Assembly: GCA_013289605.1 (NCBI GenBank)
Contig: JABCZS010000002.1
Coordinates: 65,729-129,728, forward strand
Direction: 5' to 3'
DNA length: 64,000 bases
Origin: Gammaproteobacteria bacterium
GTDB lineage: Bacteria > Pseudomonadota > Gammaproteobacteria > JABCZS01
Shown: positions 50,701 to 59,716 of the stretch, piece by piece
Position numbering within the stretch: position 1 is the first letter of the stretch
How the letters are laid out: every line of letters starts with the position of its first letter
Notes under the pieces: generated by a model
The model's database searches: none
Seen by the model: only the letters and a program-made list of their open reading frames with translations
Told to the model about the DNA's origin: nothing
Made by a program: the position numbers and the translations under genes

Positions 50701-51201
50701 CAGTTCTATATAAAAACGATTGGGGAATATAGCGAGCCACTCTAACAGGTGTGCTTTTGCGATATCGATTTGATCAGAGAGTAATGCCCGGCCGATATCC
50801 CCTTCTTGTGCGGCCGATAATGCAATTAACCCCGCAGATTTTTCTTTTAAAAATGCTTTATCGATCGTTGGGATCGCCGTCGTACGCTGTAAATAACCCT
50901 GGGAAATGATTTGTTTTAAATTTGAAAACCCGATATCGTTTTGACATAACAACACTAGGTGAGAGGGCGCTTTATCATCATCACGTATATTGACTTCTGC
51001 AGCAAAAATAGGCTTAACACCCGCTTCTATGGCTGCGCGATAAAACTTCACCATGGCAAATAAATTATTTTGATCCGTGAGCGCAAGGGCGGGCATCTGC
51101 ATTTGTACTGTTTTTGCCACTAAATCAGGGATGCGACATAACCCATCGATAATCGAGAATTCACTATGAATATGTAAATGAATAAATTCAGGTGGTGTCA
51201 T
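47779..51201 (-). CDS. dnaE: DNA polymerase III subunit alpha DnaE
   Basis: Replicative polymerase catalytic subunit. The 1140 residues show the N-terminal PHP domain ([16 protein letters not shown]), the C-family palm with [25 protein letters not shown] and the metal-binding [20 protein letters not shown], then [32 protein letters not shown], the fingers and the C-terminal OB-fold/tau-binding region ([28 protein letters not shown]). Its start overlaps the rnhB stop by four bases. In relatives accA follows directly; here about 14 kb of accessory genes separate dnaE from accA. Confidence 0.98.
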   Translation of the reverse strand: MTPPEFIHLHIHSEFSIIDGLCRIPDLVAKTVQMQMPALALTDQNNLFAMVKFYRAAIEAGVKPIFAAEVNIRDDDKAPSHLVLLCQNDIGFSNLKQIISQGYLQRTTAIPTIDKAFLKEKSAGLIALSAAQEGDIGRALLSDQIDIAKAHLLEWLAIFPNRFYIELQRVNKPYEEVYIAAALSLAQEYLVPIVATNNVRFINPDEFEAHEARVCIHAGELLANPDRKRNYTPQQYLRSPQEMRELFQDIPASLSNSVEIAKRCNVSLKLFEVHLPNFPVPSEMTTESYLQQQTCQGLYQRLKIDASLPDASVPPVYLDRLNTELGVINGMGFAGYFLIVADFIQWAKDHRIPVGPGRGSGAGSLVAYALGITDLDPLHYDLLFERFLNPERVSMPDFDIDFCMDRRDEVIDYVTQRYGRESVSQIITFGTMAARAVVRDVGRVLGHPYGLVDKIAKLVPFELGITLDKALTDEKMLKDLYDTDEEVRDLIDLALRLEGIARNAGKHAGGVVIAPGKLTDFTPIYCEMQSDQLVCQLDKDDVETIGLVKFDFLGLRTLTIIDWACQAINQFSTEKLDITQIPLDCKKTFALLQACLTTAVFQLESRGMKDLIKRLQPDTFEDIIALVALFRPGPLQSGMVDDFINRKHGRAKVEYPHPSLKAILEPTYGVILYQEQVMQIAQTLAGYTLGNADLLRRAMGKKKAEEMAQQREIFVKGSVERGVAATVATYIFDLVEKFAGYGFNKSHSAAYALIAYQTAYLKAHYPAEFMAAVLSSDMDNTDKVVMLIEETRAQKIELLPPNVNYSAYHFVARNHQIIYGLGAIKGLGEGAIESIVDTRIQQGPFRDLFDFCQRIDLHKANRRALEALVKSGALDDLAPHRAILLANLDKAIQLADKHAKDERLGQSDLFAAEPSSQTHNYLEVPPWPDTLRLVGEKATLGLYLTGHPITDILPELKQFITCRLANVRAEPDKKIILAGFLTALRIVKTRQGKKMAIVTIDDQSARLDVTLFNNEYEKYRALLQEDALLIVQGPVNNDEYSGGLRMKVEQVFDLTHARDNLAKRLVLKMLPALTQSDFVDTLIAKLQPYSQGKCPVYIQYLQENAKAELKLGEEWRVRPDAQLILTLSEWLGTDHVTLEY

Positions 51202-51788
51202 AAAATCTCTGCATTGACCATTAAACTCACCGGCCTAAAACTGCGTCTATGAATATCTAATACGCCATGGGCTTCTAGTGCGGCAATATGCGCTTTAGTC
51301 GGATAGCCTTTATGTTGCGCAAAACCGTATTGGGGATAAAGCGCATCCAATTCTACCATCATGGCATCGCGGGTCACTTTGGCGATAATGGATGCCGCGC
51401 TAATCGCCTCAACCGTTGCATCGCCCCCTATGATGGCTTCTACGGCACAATTCAACTGCGGTTTATTTCGCCCATCGACCTGGGCTAAATCTGGCTTGAT
51501 AGCCAGAGCTAAAACCGCGCGTTGCATGGCTAAAAGACTTGCTTGTAAAATATTAATGTTATCAATTTCTTTTTCACTCGCAACGCCTACACCCCAAGCG
51601 AGCGCATCACGTTTAATGAGGATGGCCAAGGCTTCGCGTTTTTTGGCAGTGAGTTGTTTGGAGTCGGCTAGCCCTAATATGGGTTTATGGGGATCTAAAA
51701 TCACAGCGGCCGCGACAACTGGGCCCGCTAAGGGCGCGCATCCTGCCTCATCGACTCCGACAATTAACACATCCTTGTGTTTAGACAT
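51198..51788 (-). CDS. rnhB: ribonuclease HII RnhB with altered GRG motif
   Basis: Cleaves RNA in RNA-DNA hybrids and at single ribonucleotides in DNA. The 196-residue protein has the first catalytic pair D13-E14 in [28 protein letters not shown] in the middle, [16 protein letters not shown] with the third acidic group, and [17 protein letters not shown]. The usual GRG motif after DEA, which reads the ribo-deoxyribo junction, is GCA here (C17, A18). Codons TGC GCG make this a true change rather than one miscalled base. Activity may be altered. It sits between lpxB and dnaE, the normal place, with overlapping dnaE. Confidence 0.93.
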   Translation of the reverse strand: MSKHKDVLIVGVDEAGCAPLAGPVVAAAVILDPHKPILGLADSKQLTAKKREALAILIKRDALAWGVGVASEKEIDNINILQASLLAMQRAVLALAIKPDLAQVDGRNKPQLNCAVEAIIGGDATVEAISAASIIAKVTRDAMMVELDALYPQYGFAQHKGYPTKAHIAALEAHGVLDIHRRSFRPVSLMVNAEIL

Positions 51789-51791
51789 CTT

Positions 51792-52934
51792 CTACTTCCT
51801 AGCTATAAGTTCTGAAATTACACGGGCCGCTTGCTCATCGGCGCCGCATTGAAGTGCGCTGACCATTGTTTGATATTCTACACGCAATTGTGCAACCTTG
51901 GCTTGATTTTGTAAATAATCCAGTACGGCTGCGCTTAAAGCTGCAACCTTTACATCGTCTTGGACAAACTCTGGAACTAAGGCTTTATTCGCTAATAAAT
52001 TAGGCAAGGCGCAGAATTTCACTTTAATCAAACGGCGGGCCAACTCCCAGGTCAGGGGGTTCATTTTATAAGCCACCACCATGGGTTGATCTAATAACAT
52101 CACTTCTAAAGTCGCAGTGCCCGAAGTCACTAACACCACATCTGCGGCTTTAATGGCCACATGGGTTTGATTTTCGACGACGGTAATGGGGAAAGGATAG
52201 TGTCCTTCTTTAATCAGTGCGCGCAATTTTTTTGCAATCGCAGGTTTTGCTGCGGCGACTATACAGATTAAATCTGGCTCTTGTTCATAACATTTTTGGG
52301 CCGTTTGTAAAAACGTATCCGCCAGATAATGAATTTCTGCGCTGCGTGAGCCTGGCAATAAGGTCAATACTGGAGTCTGCGGTTTAAGCTGTAAGATTTC
52401 CCGTGCGTGTTCTTGGGTATATAAGTCTGGCAAATAATCGGCGCTACGATGGCCTACATACTGCACATTCACCTGAAAAGGTGCATAAAATGCTTGTTCA
52501 AAAGGCAATACACTCAGTAATACATCGACACTTTTTTTAATTGATTTGACCCGATCAGATCGCCACGCCCACACCGTAGGGCTAACATAATGTACGGTTT
52601 TAATGCCGTGGGCTTTTAATTTTGCTTCCAGCGGTAAATTAAAATCAGGCGCGTCTATGCCTATGTAGACATCGGGGGGATGAGCTAATAAATGTTTATA
52701 CAGTTGATGACGCAAATAAAGGATCTGCGGAATTTTAGGGATCACTTCGAGTAAGCCCATGACATTGATGGCCTCTAACGAATAAAGTGCCTCACAGCCG
52801 GCCGCCACCATGTGCGGTCCAGCGATGCCTTGAAATTGTGCAGTAGGATATTTTTCTTTAAGCGCCCGAATGAGCCCTGCGGCTAAATTATCGCCTGAGA
52901 GTTCGCCGGCGCAGAGAAAGAATTTATAGGTCAT
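51792..52934 (-). CDS. lpxB: lipid-A-disaccharide synthase LpxB
   Basis: Joins UDP-diacylglucosamine and lipid X to the tetraacyl disaccharide of lipid A; peripheral inner-membrane GT19 glycosyltransferase. The 380 residues begin YKFFLCAGELSGDNLAAGLI (family AGExSGD), with FQGIAGPHMVAAGCEAL, GIDAPDFNLPLEAKLKAHGIKTVHYVSPTVWAWR, LTLLPGSRSAEI and SGTATLEVMLLDQPMVVAYK. AAGG is seven bases before the ATG. It is separated from lpxA by a 249-base gap that holds an inverted repeat pair, unlike the compact lpxA-lpxB junction usual in enterics. Confidence 0.97.
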   Translation of the reverse strand: MTYKFFLCAGELSGDNLAAGLIRALKEKYPTAQFQGIAGPHMVAAGCEALYSLEAINVMGLLEVIPKIPQILYLRHQLYKHLLAHPPDVYIGIDAPDFNLPLEAKLKAHGIKTVHYVSPTVWAWRSDRVKSIKKSVDVLLSVLPFEQAFYAPFQVNVQYVGHRSADYLPDLYTQEHAREILQLKPQTPVLTLLPGSRSAEIHYLADTFLQTAQKCYEQEPDLICIVAAAKPAIAKKLRALIKEGHYPFPITVVENQTHVAIKAADVVLVTSGTATLEVMLLDQPMVVAYKMNPLTWELARRLIKVKFCALPNLLANKALVPEFVQDDVKVAALSAAVLDYLQNQAKVAQLRVEYQTMVSALQCGADEQAARVISELIARK

Positions 52935-53000
52935 GGGTGGGCCTTGTGCTTATGTTCTGTAGTGATGAATCTGAGATCGCGAAATGGCCACCGTCCGTTA

Positions 53001-53132
53001 AAAATCCCCCCGGCCGAAACGTCCGACCCCCTTTACAAAGGGGGCAAACCTACGTCGTTACAAAGGGCTAAGCGAGAGAGATCTTTGCCCCCTTTGTAAA
53101 GGGGGCCGGCCGCTGCGGCCGGGGGGATTTTT
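53001..53132. repeat. inverted pair of the dispersed palindromic repeat between lpxA and lpxB
   Basis: Copies at 53001-53047 and 53084-53132 lie head to head, about 36 bases apart. Each carries AAAATCCCCCC, a GGCCG-type palindrome and CCCCCTTTACAAAGGGGG. The pair could fold into a long stem within the lpxA-lpxB transcript. In the minus direction the arm beginning at 53132 runs CCCCCCGGCC... and the pair ends in GGGGGGATTTTTAAC, a terminator-like form. Confidence 0.85.
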
Positions 53133-53183
53133 AGCGGCATGCTAACACTACAGAAATGTTCAAAAATAAGCCCCTATATCCAC

Positions 53184-53960
53184 CTACCCCACTATCCCCC
53201 GTCCAGGCTGCTGAAGAAAATCAACCATTAATTGTATCTCTGGGGTTTCTTTGGCCATGGCTTCTAGTTGCGTAATCGCGTCTTTTAAAGCCAAGCCTTT
53301 GCGATAAATCACTTTAAATGCACGCTGAATTTGAATAATTTGTTCCGGAGTAAACCCATTGCGTTTTAATCCTTCACTATTAATCCCTATGGCCATGGTC
53401 CGACGCTTATCGGGGGCCACCAATAAATAAGGAGGAATATCTTTAACGACTAAACTGCCGCCCGAAGTAAAACTATATTCACCTATGGTGCAAAACTGAT
53501 GAACCGCAGTAAACCCGCTTAAAATAGCCCGATCTTTAATCGTCACATGTCCTGCCATGGCTGAGTTATTGGCAATCACCACATGATCACCTACCGTACA
53601 ATCATGTGCGACGTGCACATTCGCCATCAGTAAATTATGATTGCCTATCCGGGTCGCATTATTGCCCTGCACAGTGCCTCGATTCAAGGAACAATATTCG
53701 CGGATCACATTATGATCGCCAATTTCTAACCAAGTCACTTCACCTTGATAACGCTTATCTTGTGGCGCGAGGCCCACTGAGGCAAAAGGATAAATCTTAT
53801 TGTGAGCCCCTATTTTTGTAGGTCCGCCTATCACCACATGCGAGCCCACCCAGGTGCCTGAACCTATTTCTACATTTTCGCCGATAGTCGTCCATGGACC
53901 AATCTCCACATCGGAAGCAATTTTTGCCGAAGGATGGATGATCGCGCGTTCATCAATCAT
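53184..53960 (-). CDS. lpxA: acyl-ACP--UDP-N-acetylglucosamine O-acyltransferase LpxA
   Basis: First committed step of lipid A synthesis: adds 3-OH-acyl to UDP-GlcNAc. The start at 53960 ([14 protein letters not shown]) has a strong AAAGGAGG six bases upstream, giving 258 residues; the frame is open seven codons further. The left-handed beta-helix hexapeptide repeats run from about 8 to 190, with the catalytic His in MANVHVAHDCTVGDHV, followed by the helical C-terminus (LKRNGFTPEQIIQIQRAFKVIYRKGLAL). It overlaps fabZ by eight bases. Confidence 0.97.
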   Translation of the reverse strand: MIDERAIIHPSAKIASDVEIGPWTTIGENVEIGSGTWVGSHVVIGGPTKIGAHNKIYPFASVGLAPQDKRYQGEVTWLEIGDHNVIREYCSLNRGTVQGNNATRIGNHNLLMANVHVAHDCTVGDHVVIANNSAMAGHVTIKDRAILSGFTAVHQFCTIGEYSFTSGGSLVVKDIPPYLLVAPDKRRTMAIGINSEGLKRNGFTPEQIIQIQRAFKVIYRKGLALKDAITQLEAMAKETPEIQLMVDFLQQPGRGIVG

Positions 53961-54399
53961 GGCTAGCCTCCTTTGCTGCATTCATAATTTCCGCACTGCA
54001 GACTAATTCATCATTCACAAAAGCCTTACACTGAAACTTACTCAAGCCTTGTTTCACTTTAAGCAACTCCACATGCAAAAACAATTGATCCCCTGGACGC
54101 ACCACTTGTTTAAAGCGCGCATCATTAATTCCGGCCAAATAATTCACCGTATTAATGCTTAATTTATCGATGCTTTTATAATATAAAATCCCCGAAGCCT
54201 GGGCTAACGCCTCTAGTATTAAAACACCTGGCATCACGGGTAAACCAGGGAAATGGCCGTTAAAAAAAGGCTCATTAATGGTGACATTTTTTACCGCAAT
54301 CAATGACCGGGGTAAATCAATGCTCACCACTTTATCTATTAACAAGAAAGGATAACGATGCGGCAAATAGCGCATAACTTCTTGTATATTCATTTCCAT
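53953..54399 (-). CDS. fabZ: 3-hydroxyacyl-ACP dehydratase FabZ
   Basis: Dehydrates 3-hydroxyacyl-ACP in fatty-acid elongation and competes with LpxA and LpxD for 3-hydroxyacyl-ACP, which explains the clustering. The 148 residues form a hotdog fold with catalytic His in [14 protein letters not shown] and Glu in [15 protein letters not shown]. The ATG at 54399 has AGAGG five bases upstream; the GTG just before is less likely. It overlaps lpxA and follows lpxD by 23 bases. Confidence 0.96.
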   Translation of the reverse strand: MEMNIQEVMRYLPHRYPFLLIDKVVSIDLPRSLIAVKNVTINEPFFNGHFPGLPVMPGVLILEALAQASGILYYKSIDKLSINTVNYLAGINDARFKQVVRPGDQLFLHVELLKVKQGLSKFQCKAFVNDELVCSAEIMNAAKEASHD

Positions 54400-54422
54400 C
54401 ACGGCCTCTCATTAAATAGGAG

Positions 54423-55445
54423 TTACTTGTCTTGTTCTAATGCACGTAAACGCTTGAGTATATCCGGCAAACGAAAATAGCTTGCCATAAGTTTTCGCCA
54501 TTTGGCATTTTCTATGGCTGGGCTTCCTGAAGAATAAACACCGGGTTTGTCTATGCTCGCTAATACCCCGGACATCGCGGTAATTTGCACGCCATCCGTA
54601 ATCTGGATATGACCATTAATACACGATCCCCCACCGATTGCGCAATGTTTACCTATCGTGGTACTGCCCGCAATCGCTACACAGCCGGTAATAATGGTGT
54701 GATCCCCGACTTGCACGTTGTGTCCAATCTGAACTAAATTGTCTATTTTAACGCCTCGTCCGATCCGCGTTGGGGTCAGCACGCCTCTGTCTATGGCCGT
54801 ATTGGCGCCGATTTCTACATCGTCTGCAATTTCAACCCCGGCAAGTTGTGGAATTTTGATCCAATTACCCTTATGATTAGCAAAACCAAAACCATCCGCA
54901 CCGATGACTGCGCCACTGTGGATAATACAACGCTCACCAATATGTACCTGATGATAAATACCGACTTGAGCAAATAGTTTGGTCTGCGCACCGATAGTCG
55001 AATGTGCACCGATAGACACTTGTGGGCCGATATGCACCCCCTCACCTATTTGCACATGCTCACCTATAAAGGCTTGTGCCTCTATCGTCGCCGTCTTGGC
55101 AATCACCGCTGTTTTTGCCACCACGGCACTGGGATGGATCCCCGCAAGTACCGGTTCATCAGGTGCACAAAGCCGCATCAGTTGCCCAAAAGCGATATAC
55201 GGATCGGGCACAATAATAATGGGCTGATTACATTTATCAGCATGGTTTGCTCCGACCACCACGGCCGCAGCGTGTGTCTCTGCTAATAGCGGCACGTACT
55301 GCGGCTGCGCCAGGAACGTAATATCCGTGCTGGAGGCTTCTTTCAAGGTATTAACGCCTTGAATAACCATCTGCGCGCCACTCAAACACGTCCCTTGTAA
55401 ATAGGCCGCCAACTCAGCTAGCGTATGTGTTGTTTGAAATTGCAT
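54423..55445 (-). CDS. lpxD: UDP-3-O-(3-hydroxyacyl)glucosamine N-acyltransferase LpxD
   Basis: Third lipid A step: N-acylates UDP-3-O-acyl-GlcN. The 340-residue protein has an N-terminal uridine-binding domain (TFLAQPQYVPLLAETHAAAVVV), then about ten hexapeptide beta-helix turns from about 105 to 290 with the active-site region GADGFGFANHKGNWIKIPQLAGVEI and IGHNVQVGDHTIITGCVAIAGSTTIG. A C-terminal helix (KWRKLMASYFRLPDILKRLRALEQ) follows. It starts five bases after the skp stop. Confidence 0.97.
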   Translation of the reverse strand: MQFQTTHTLAELAAYLQGTCLSGAQMVIQGVNTLKEASSTDITFLAQPQYVPLLAETHAAAVVVGANHADKCNQPIIIVPDPYIAFGQLMRLCAPDEPVLAGIHPSAVVAKTAVIAKTATIEAQAFIGEHVQIGEGVHIGPQVSIGAHSTIGAQTKLFAQVGIYHQVHIGERCIIHSGAVIGADGFGFANHKGNWIKIPQLAGVEIADDVEIGANTAIDRGVLTPTRIGRGVKIDNLVQIGHNVQVGDHTIITGCVAIAGSTTIGKHCAIGGGSCINGHIQITDGVQITAMSGVLASIDKPGVYSSGSPAIENAKWRKLMASYFRLPDILKRLRALEQDK

Positions 55446-55450
55446 AATAA

Positions 55451-55948
55451 TTATTTTTTATCGAGTTGCGCTAATACGTCTTTAGTAATATCTAAACGCT
55501 CGTCCACATAAACCGTTGCACCCAATTGCAATACGGCATCATATTTTTTATCGGCGGCCATTTTTTTAACTACAACCTTTACCTTCTCGAGGATCTTCTC
55601 TAGTTCTTCATTCATGCGCTTCATGCGCTGTTGATTAAATTCAGTGCCTAGCTTTTGCAATTCCATTTGTTGTTTTTCAAAATTTTGTTGGAATGCAAGT
55701 TTTTCTTCATCGCTCATCATGGCTGAATCCCGTTTATAGGTTTCACCTTCCGACATTAAGTTATCTTGTATCTTGGTTAATTTTGCTTCTTGATCTTTAA
55801 ATTCGCTACGCAATTTATCTTCTATCGTGGTTTCATAATTTTTCATGATGACTGTACCGTCAACAAATGCAATATTGAGGCTGTCTGCGGCAAAAACCAT
55901 CGGGGTAAATAATAATGCGCTGACCACTAATAAAAATTTAACTCTCAT
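55451..55948 (-). CDS. skp: periplasmic chaperone Skp/OmpH
   Basis: Holds unfolded outer-membrane proteins in the periplasm for BamA. The 165 residues have a signal peptide (MRVKFLLVVSALLFTPMVFAADS) and a long charged coiled coil (about 45-120, for example FEKQQMELQKLGTEFNQQRMKRMNEELEKILEKVKVV) that forms the jellyfish tentacles. The C-terminus YDAVLQLGATVYVDERLDITKDVLAQL is typical. It lies 21 bases after bamA, a conserved pair. Confidence 0.95.
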   Translation of the reverse strand: MRVKFLLVVSALLFTPMVFAADSLNIAFVDGTVIMKNYETTIEDKLRSEFKDQEAKLTKIQDNLMSEGETYKRDSAMMSDEEKLAFQQNFEKQQMELQKLGTEFNQQRMKRMNEELEKILEKVKVVVKKMAADKKYDAVLQLGATVYVDERLDITKDVLAQLDKK

Positions 55949-55969
55949 AACGCTCTCCTTATATTGCTA

Positions 55970-58327
55970 TTAAAGTACGGCACCGATACTAAACTGGAAA
56001 ATTTCTTCACGATCATCTTCAGATTTGGTCACCGGCACACCTAAACTTAAGACCAGCGGCCCCAGTGGGGAATACCATTGTAGCGTGGTACCTACAGAAG
56101 TCCGTACCGGCTCAGTATCCAGATCTTCCCCATAAGTATTATACAAACTACCAAAATCAAAGAACACGGAAGTACGAACAGAATTGATTTCTATATAAGG
56201 AATAGGGAAAAATACCTCGGCACTGCCGTTAAAGCGTAAGTTACCCCCGATAGGATCATCTAGCGAATCTTCTGGACCGATGGAGTTATCGTAGAAACCC
56301 CGCATCGAAGTCACGCCACCTAAATAGTAGTTTTCATAGAAGGGTAATTCACTCGTGCCAAATAACCCATCACCGTAAGCCACATTACCGCGTAACATAA
56401 AGACAAAGGTATCAAAAAATGGGGTATACCATCTAGAGTTAGCCGATAATTTATAATAGGATAAGGTTGAACCCGGCACCGCCACGCTCACACCTAGATT
56501 ATTCATGGAACCTTCGGTGGGGAACACCACCCTGTCTAAGGTATTACGCACCCAGCCGGCGGTCAGTTCGTAAGCATTAAAGCGACTGCCTTCCTCTTCT
56601 ATAAAACTGCTGACTTGTTCCGATACCGTAGCGGGATTGCTACTCGTTTTAATTAAAATATTTTCATAACCAAAACCATAATTTAAACGATTATTCGGAT
56701 TAAGCGGTACCCCGTAATTGACGGCGCCGCCCCAAATATCTCGGATAAAGTTAGACACATCGGCTTCAGCCAAATTAGCGGCGGAGTAAAACACACTGAA
56801 TCCGCGGCTCACGCCATCGGGGGTATAATACGGATCGGTATAACTTAAATTATACGAGGTAAAGTATTCACTCTTATTAAAGAGGAAATTCACAATATTC
56901 CCCGTGCCTAAGAAGTTACTTTGGCTCACGCCTAAATTAAAGAGTAGCCCGTCTAACTGTGAGTAACCCACACCGCCGGTGAGCTGTCCAGACGGACGCT
57001 CTTCGACATCAACGTGCAGATCCACTAAATCGTCATGTCCAGGCACAGGCACGGTCTCAATATTGATATTATCTAAATAACCCAATAAATATAAATTATT
57101 ACGCGAGCGCTGAATTTTTGCTGTAGACACCAGCGCGCCTTCCAGCTGGGTCAATTCCCGCCGCAAGACCACTTCTTGACTCATATTATTTCCGGTGAAA
57201 TAAATATCACGCACATAAACCAATTGGTTAGGCTCAATATAATACGTGATGGACACGGTTTTATCTTCTTCATTCACTTCAGTCATTGGGTGCACTTCAA
57301 CAAACGCATAACCTTCATCACCGACGCGATTGGTAATAAGCTCATTGATATACATCATTTTTTGTCGATTGAACAATTCATCAGGCTCAAATACGAGATA
57401 GTCTTCTAATTCATCTTCGGGCACAACGATATCCCCGCCCAGTGATACGTCACTGACAGTATATTGCTCGCCCTCAATGATATTGACGGTGATATAGATG
57501 TCTTCGCGACTCGGCACGATAGCCACTTGAGTCGACTCAATTTCCATATTGAGATAACCATTATTCATGTAATAAAAGCGTAAATTTTCCAGATCGCCCA
57601 TTAAGCGTTCGCGCGAATATTGATCCGTTTTTGAAATCCAAGTGAGTAAACCGGGGGTAGTGGATTGAAAGGTATCGCTCAGTTCGCCATCATCAAAGAC
57701 TTTATTACCAATAAAATTAATTTGTCGGATTTTTGTGGCGCCGCCTTCATTAATATCAATATCGATGCCGACACGATTACGGGGTAGCTCAGTGACGGTC
57801 GTTGTGATAGCAACGCTGTATTTACCGTTACTAAAATATTGGTATTCCAGCTCTTGGGTGACACGTTCAAGGATGGAGGGATCATACGGGTTACCCTCAC
57901 TGATCCCTGCAAAATTTAAACCGTCCTCTAAATCTTCGGTTTCAATGTCTTCGTTACCGCTAATATTAATGCTGCCGATGGTGGCACGCTCTTCAACCGT
58001 CACGATTAAGGTATTGTCTTCACGAGAAAGTTCGATATCTGAATAATTACCGGTCGCATATAAGGCACGGATCACACTGATGGTTTCTGAGGGGTCAAAG
58101 GTATCGCCGACGTTTATGGGTAAGTCATTGTATACGGTACCGACATCGATCCGCTGCAGACCTTCGACACGAATATCTTCCACCACAAAGCTACCCTTGG
58201 AATAATTCTGATACGTAATCCCTTCATCGGCACTATTTGCATCCGCAATATTGTCATCCGCAACCGCGGGAAGACTAAGGCATAACAAAACAGCAAAAAG
58301 ACGAAAACGTTTCAACAAATTCAACAT
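55970..58327 (-). CDS. bamA: outer-membrane protein assembly factor BamA
   Basis: Omp85 insertase that folds outer-membrane beta-barrels. The 785 residues comprise a signal peptide (1-23, ending PAVADD), five POTRA repeats (about 30-430; the first starts FVVEDIRVEGLQRIDVGTVYNDLPI) and a 16-strand barrel (about 440-785). The VRGF-type L6 motif reads SMRGFYDNSIGPED. The C-terminal strand ends FQFSIGAVL, so the final residue is Leu rather than the usual Phe/Trp. Position between rseP and skp is the conserved one. Confidence 0.97.
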   Translation of the reverse strand: MLNLLKRFRLFAVLLCLSLPAVADDNIADANSADEGITYQNYSKGSFVVEDIRVEGLQRIDVGTVYNDLPINVGDTFDPSETISVIRALYATGNYSDIELSREDNTLIVTVEERATIGSINISGNEDIETEDLEDGLNFAGISEGNPYDPSILERVTQELEYQYFSNGKYSVAITTTVTELPRNRVGIDIDINEGGATKIRQINFIGNKVFDDGELSDTFQSTTPGLLTWISKTDQYSRERLMGDLENLRFYYMNNGYLNMEIESTQVAIVPSREDIYITVNIIEGEQYTVSDVSLGGDIVVPEDELEDYLVFEPDELFNRQKMMYINELITNRVGDEGYAFVEVHPMTEVNEEDKTVSITYYIEPNQLVYVRDIYFTGNNMSQEVVLRRELTQLEGALVSTAKIQRSRNNLYLLGYLDNINIETVPVPGHDDLVDLHVDVEERPSGQLTGGVGYSQLDGLLFNLGVSQSNFLGTGNIVNFLFNKSEYFTSYNLSYTDPYYTPDGVSRGFSVFYSAANLAEADVSNFIRDIWGGAVNYGVPLNPNNRLNYGFGYENILIKTSSNPATVSEQVSSFIEEEGSRFNAYELTAGWVRNTLDRVVFPTEGSMNNLGVSVAVPGSTLSYYKLSANSRWYTPFFDTFVFMLRGNVAYGDGLFGTSELPFYENYYLGGVTSMRGFYDNSIGPEDSLDDPIGGNLRFNGSAEVFFPIPYIEINSVRTSVFFDFGSLYNTYGEDLDTEPVRTSVGTTLQWYSPLGPLVLSLGVPVTKSEDDREEIFQFSIGAVL

Positions 58328-58396
58328 AGGTATGGGGTCACTTTTTTAGTCTACGTAACTCTAGTTAGAAAGGCGTGCGCAATTAAGAAATTTAAT

Positions 58397-59716
58397 TTAC
58401 TTACTACCTAGCAGCATCACATCATTATAAAACGCCAAGGTCATTAATAATACCAGGACTACTAAGCCTAAAGCTAATCCTATTTGCTGTGTTTGAAGTG
58501 ATAGCGGTTTGCGTCGCACCAACTCGAAGACATAATATAACAAATGTCCTCCGTCTAGCATAGGGATGGGTAATAAATTAATCACAGCTAAACTAATGCT
58601 GATTAAGGCTAAGAATTGCAGAAAGTAAACAAAGCCTTGCTGTGCCGTTTGTCCGGCATAGATGGCAATCGTAATCGGTCCACTGACTTGATGCCAAGCG
58701 CCGCCTACAAACATCTGTCCTAAGGATTTAAACGTTAAACCCGTATAAAGCCACATGTCGCGAAAACCGTGTATAAACGCATTGCCCACATTATCGCGCG
58801 AAACACGCAACCATGCCTCATTCACCTTCACACCAATATAAGCATGGGTCTGCCCTTGTTCGACTTTTTCTTTAGGCGTGACGCTTAAGCTTAAGGTATG
58901 CCCGCTACGCTCGAGTGTGAGAGTCGTCGTTTTGTTAGGATAATTACCTAACTCTTTTATAAACTCTATCCAGCTTCCGACAGCGTGATCGCCAATGGCG
59001 ATGATCTGATCCCCGCTTTGTAAACCGGCCTGTGCAGCTGGAGAGTCTTTAAGGACTTCGCCTATGACCGCAGGCACGCCTAAGGTTAAGCCTAAATCCG
59101 TAAAAAAATGTTCATCTACGGCAGAGTTGAACGCGCTGTGCGGCACCAAAACGGTATAATCCTCATTGCCACGCTTTAAGGTGATTTCATAATTCTTTAC
59201 AGCATCATTTAAAAATGCCCGTCGGATGCTTTGGGCGTTGGGTGTGGCCTGACCATTGACCGCTAACACTTCGTCCTGCGGCTCAATACCGATTTGGGAT
59301 GCTACTGAATCAGGCGCAACTTGATTCACCACGGGCGCAAAATCCGTCACGCCGACCATATAGACCACAAAAAAAGCCAGCGCTGCAAACAAAAGATTCG
59401 TTACCGGCCCGGCCAAAACAATCGCAATACGCGCCCACACATTTTTACGATTAAAGGCAAACGGTAATTCTTCCGCGGAGACCGGCCCTTCGCGTTCATC
59501 TAACATTTTAACGTAGCCGCCCAAGGGAATATACGCCAGACAATATTCCGTGCCGCTTTTACTGGTATGGCTCCAAAATGCCTTACCAAAGCCTATAGAA
59601 AAGCGTAACACTTTAACGCCCAATTTTTTCGCAACAAAAAAATGGCCCCATTCATGCACGGTGATCAAGATGCCTAGGGTCACAATTAATGCTAACAAGG
59701 TGATCAGCATATTCAT
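58397..59716 (-). CDS. rseP: RIP zinc metalloprotease RseP
   Basis: Site-2 intramembrane protease that cleaves the RseA anti-sigma factor and clears signal peptides. The 439 residues carry the zinc motif HEWGH (21-25) in the first membrane helix, GGYVKMLDEREGPV, two central PDZ domains (about 125-190 and 205-290) and LLPIPMLDGGHLLYYVFELV with the third zinc ligand near the C-terminus. Four membrane segments are visible. Its ATG overlaps the dxr stop by four bases; bamA follows 69 bases downstream. Confidence 0.97.
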   Translation of the reverse strand: MNMLITLLALIVTLGILITVHEWGHFFVAKKLGVKVLRFSIGFGKAFWSHTSKSGTEYCLAYIPLGGYVKMLDEREGPVSAEELPFAFNRKNVWARIAIVLAGPVTNLLFAALAFFVVYMVGVTDFAPVVNQVAPDSVASQIGIEPQDEVLAVNGQATPNAQSIRRAFLNDAVKNYEITLKRGNEDYTVLVPHSAFNSAVDEHFFTDLGLTLGVPAVIGEVLKDSPAAQAGLQSGDQIIAIGDHAVGSWIEFIKELGNYPNKTTTLTLERSGHTLSLSVTPKEKVEQGQTHAYIGVKVNEAWLRVSRDNVGNAFIHGFRDMWLYTGLTFKSLGQMFVGGAWHQVSGPITIAIYAGQTAQQGFVYFLQFLALISISLAVINLLPIPMLDGGHLLYYVFELVRRKPLSLQTQQIGLALGLVVLVLLMTLAFYNDVMLLGSK

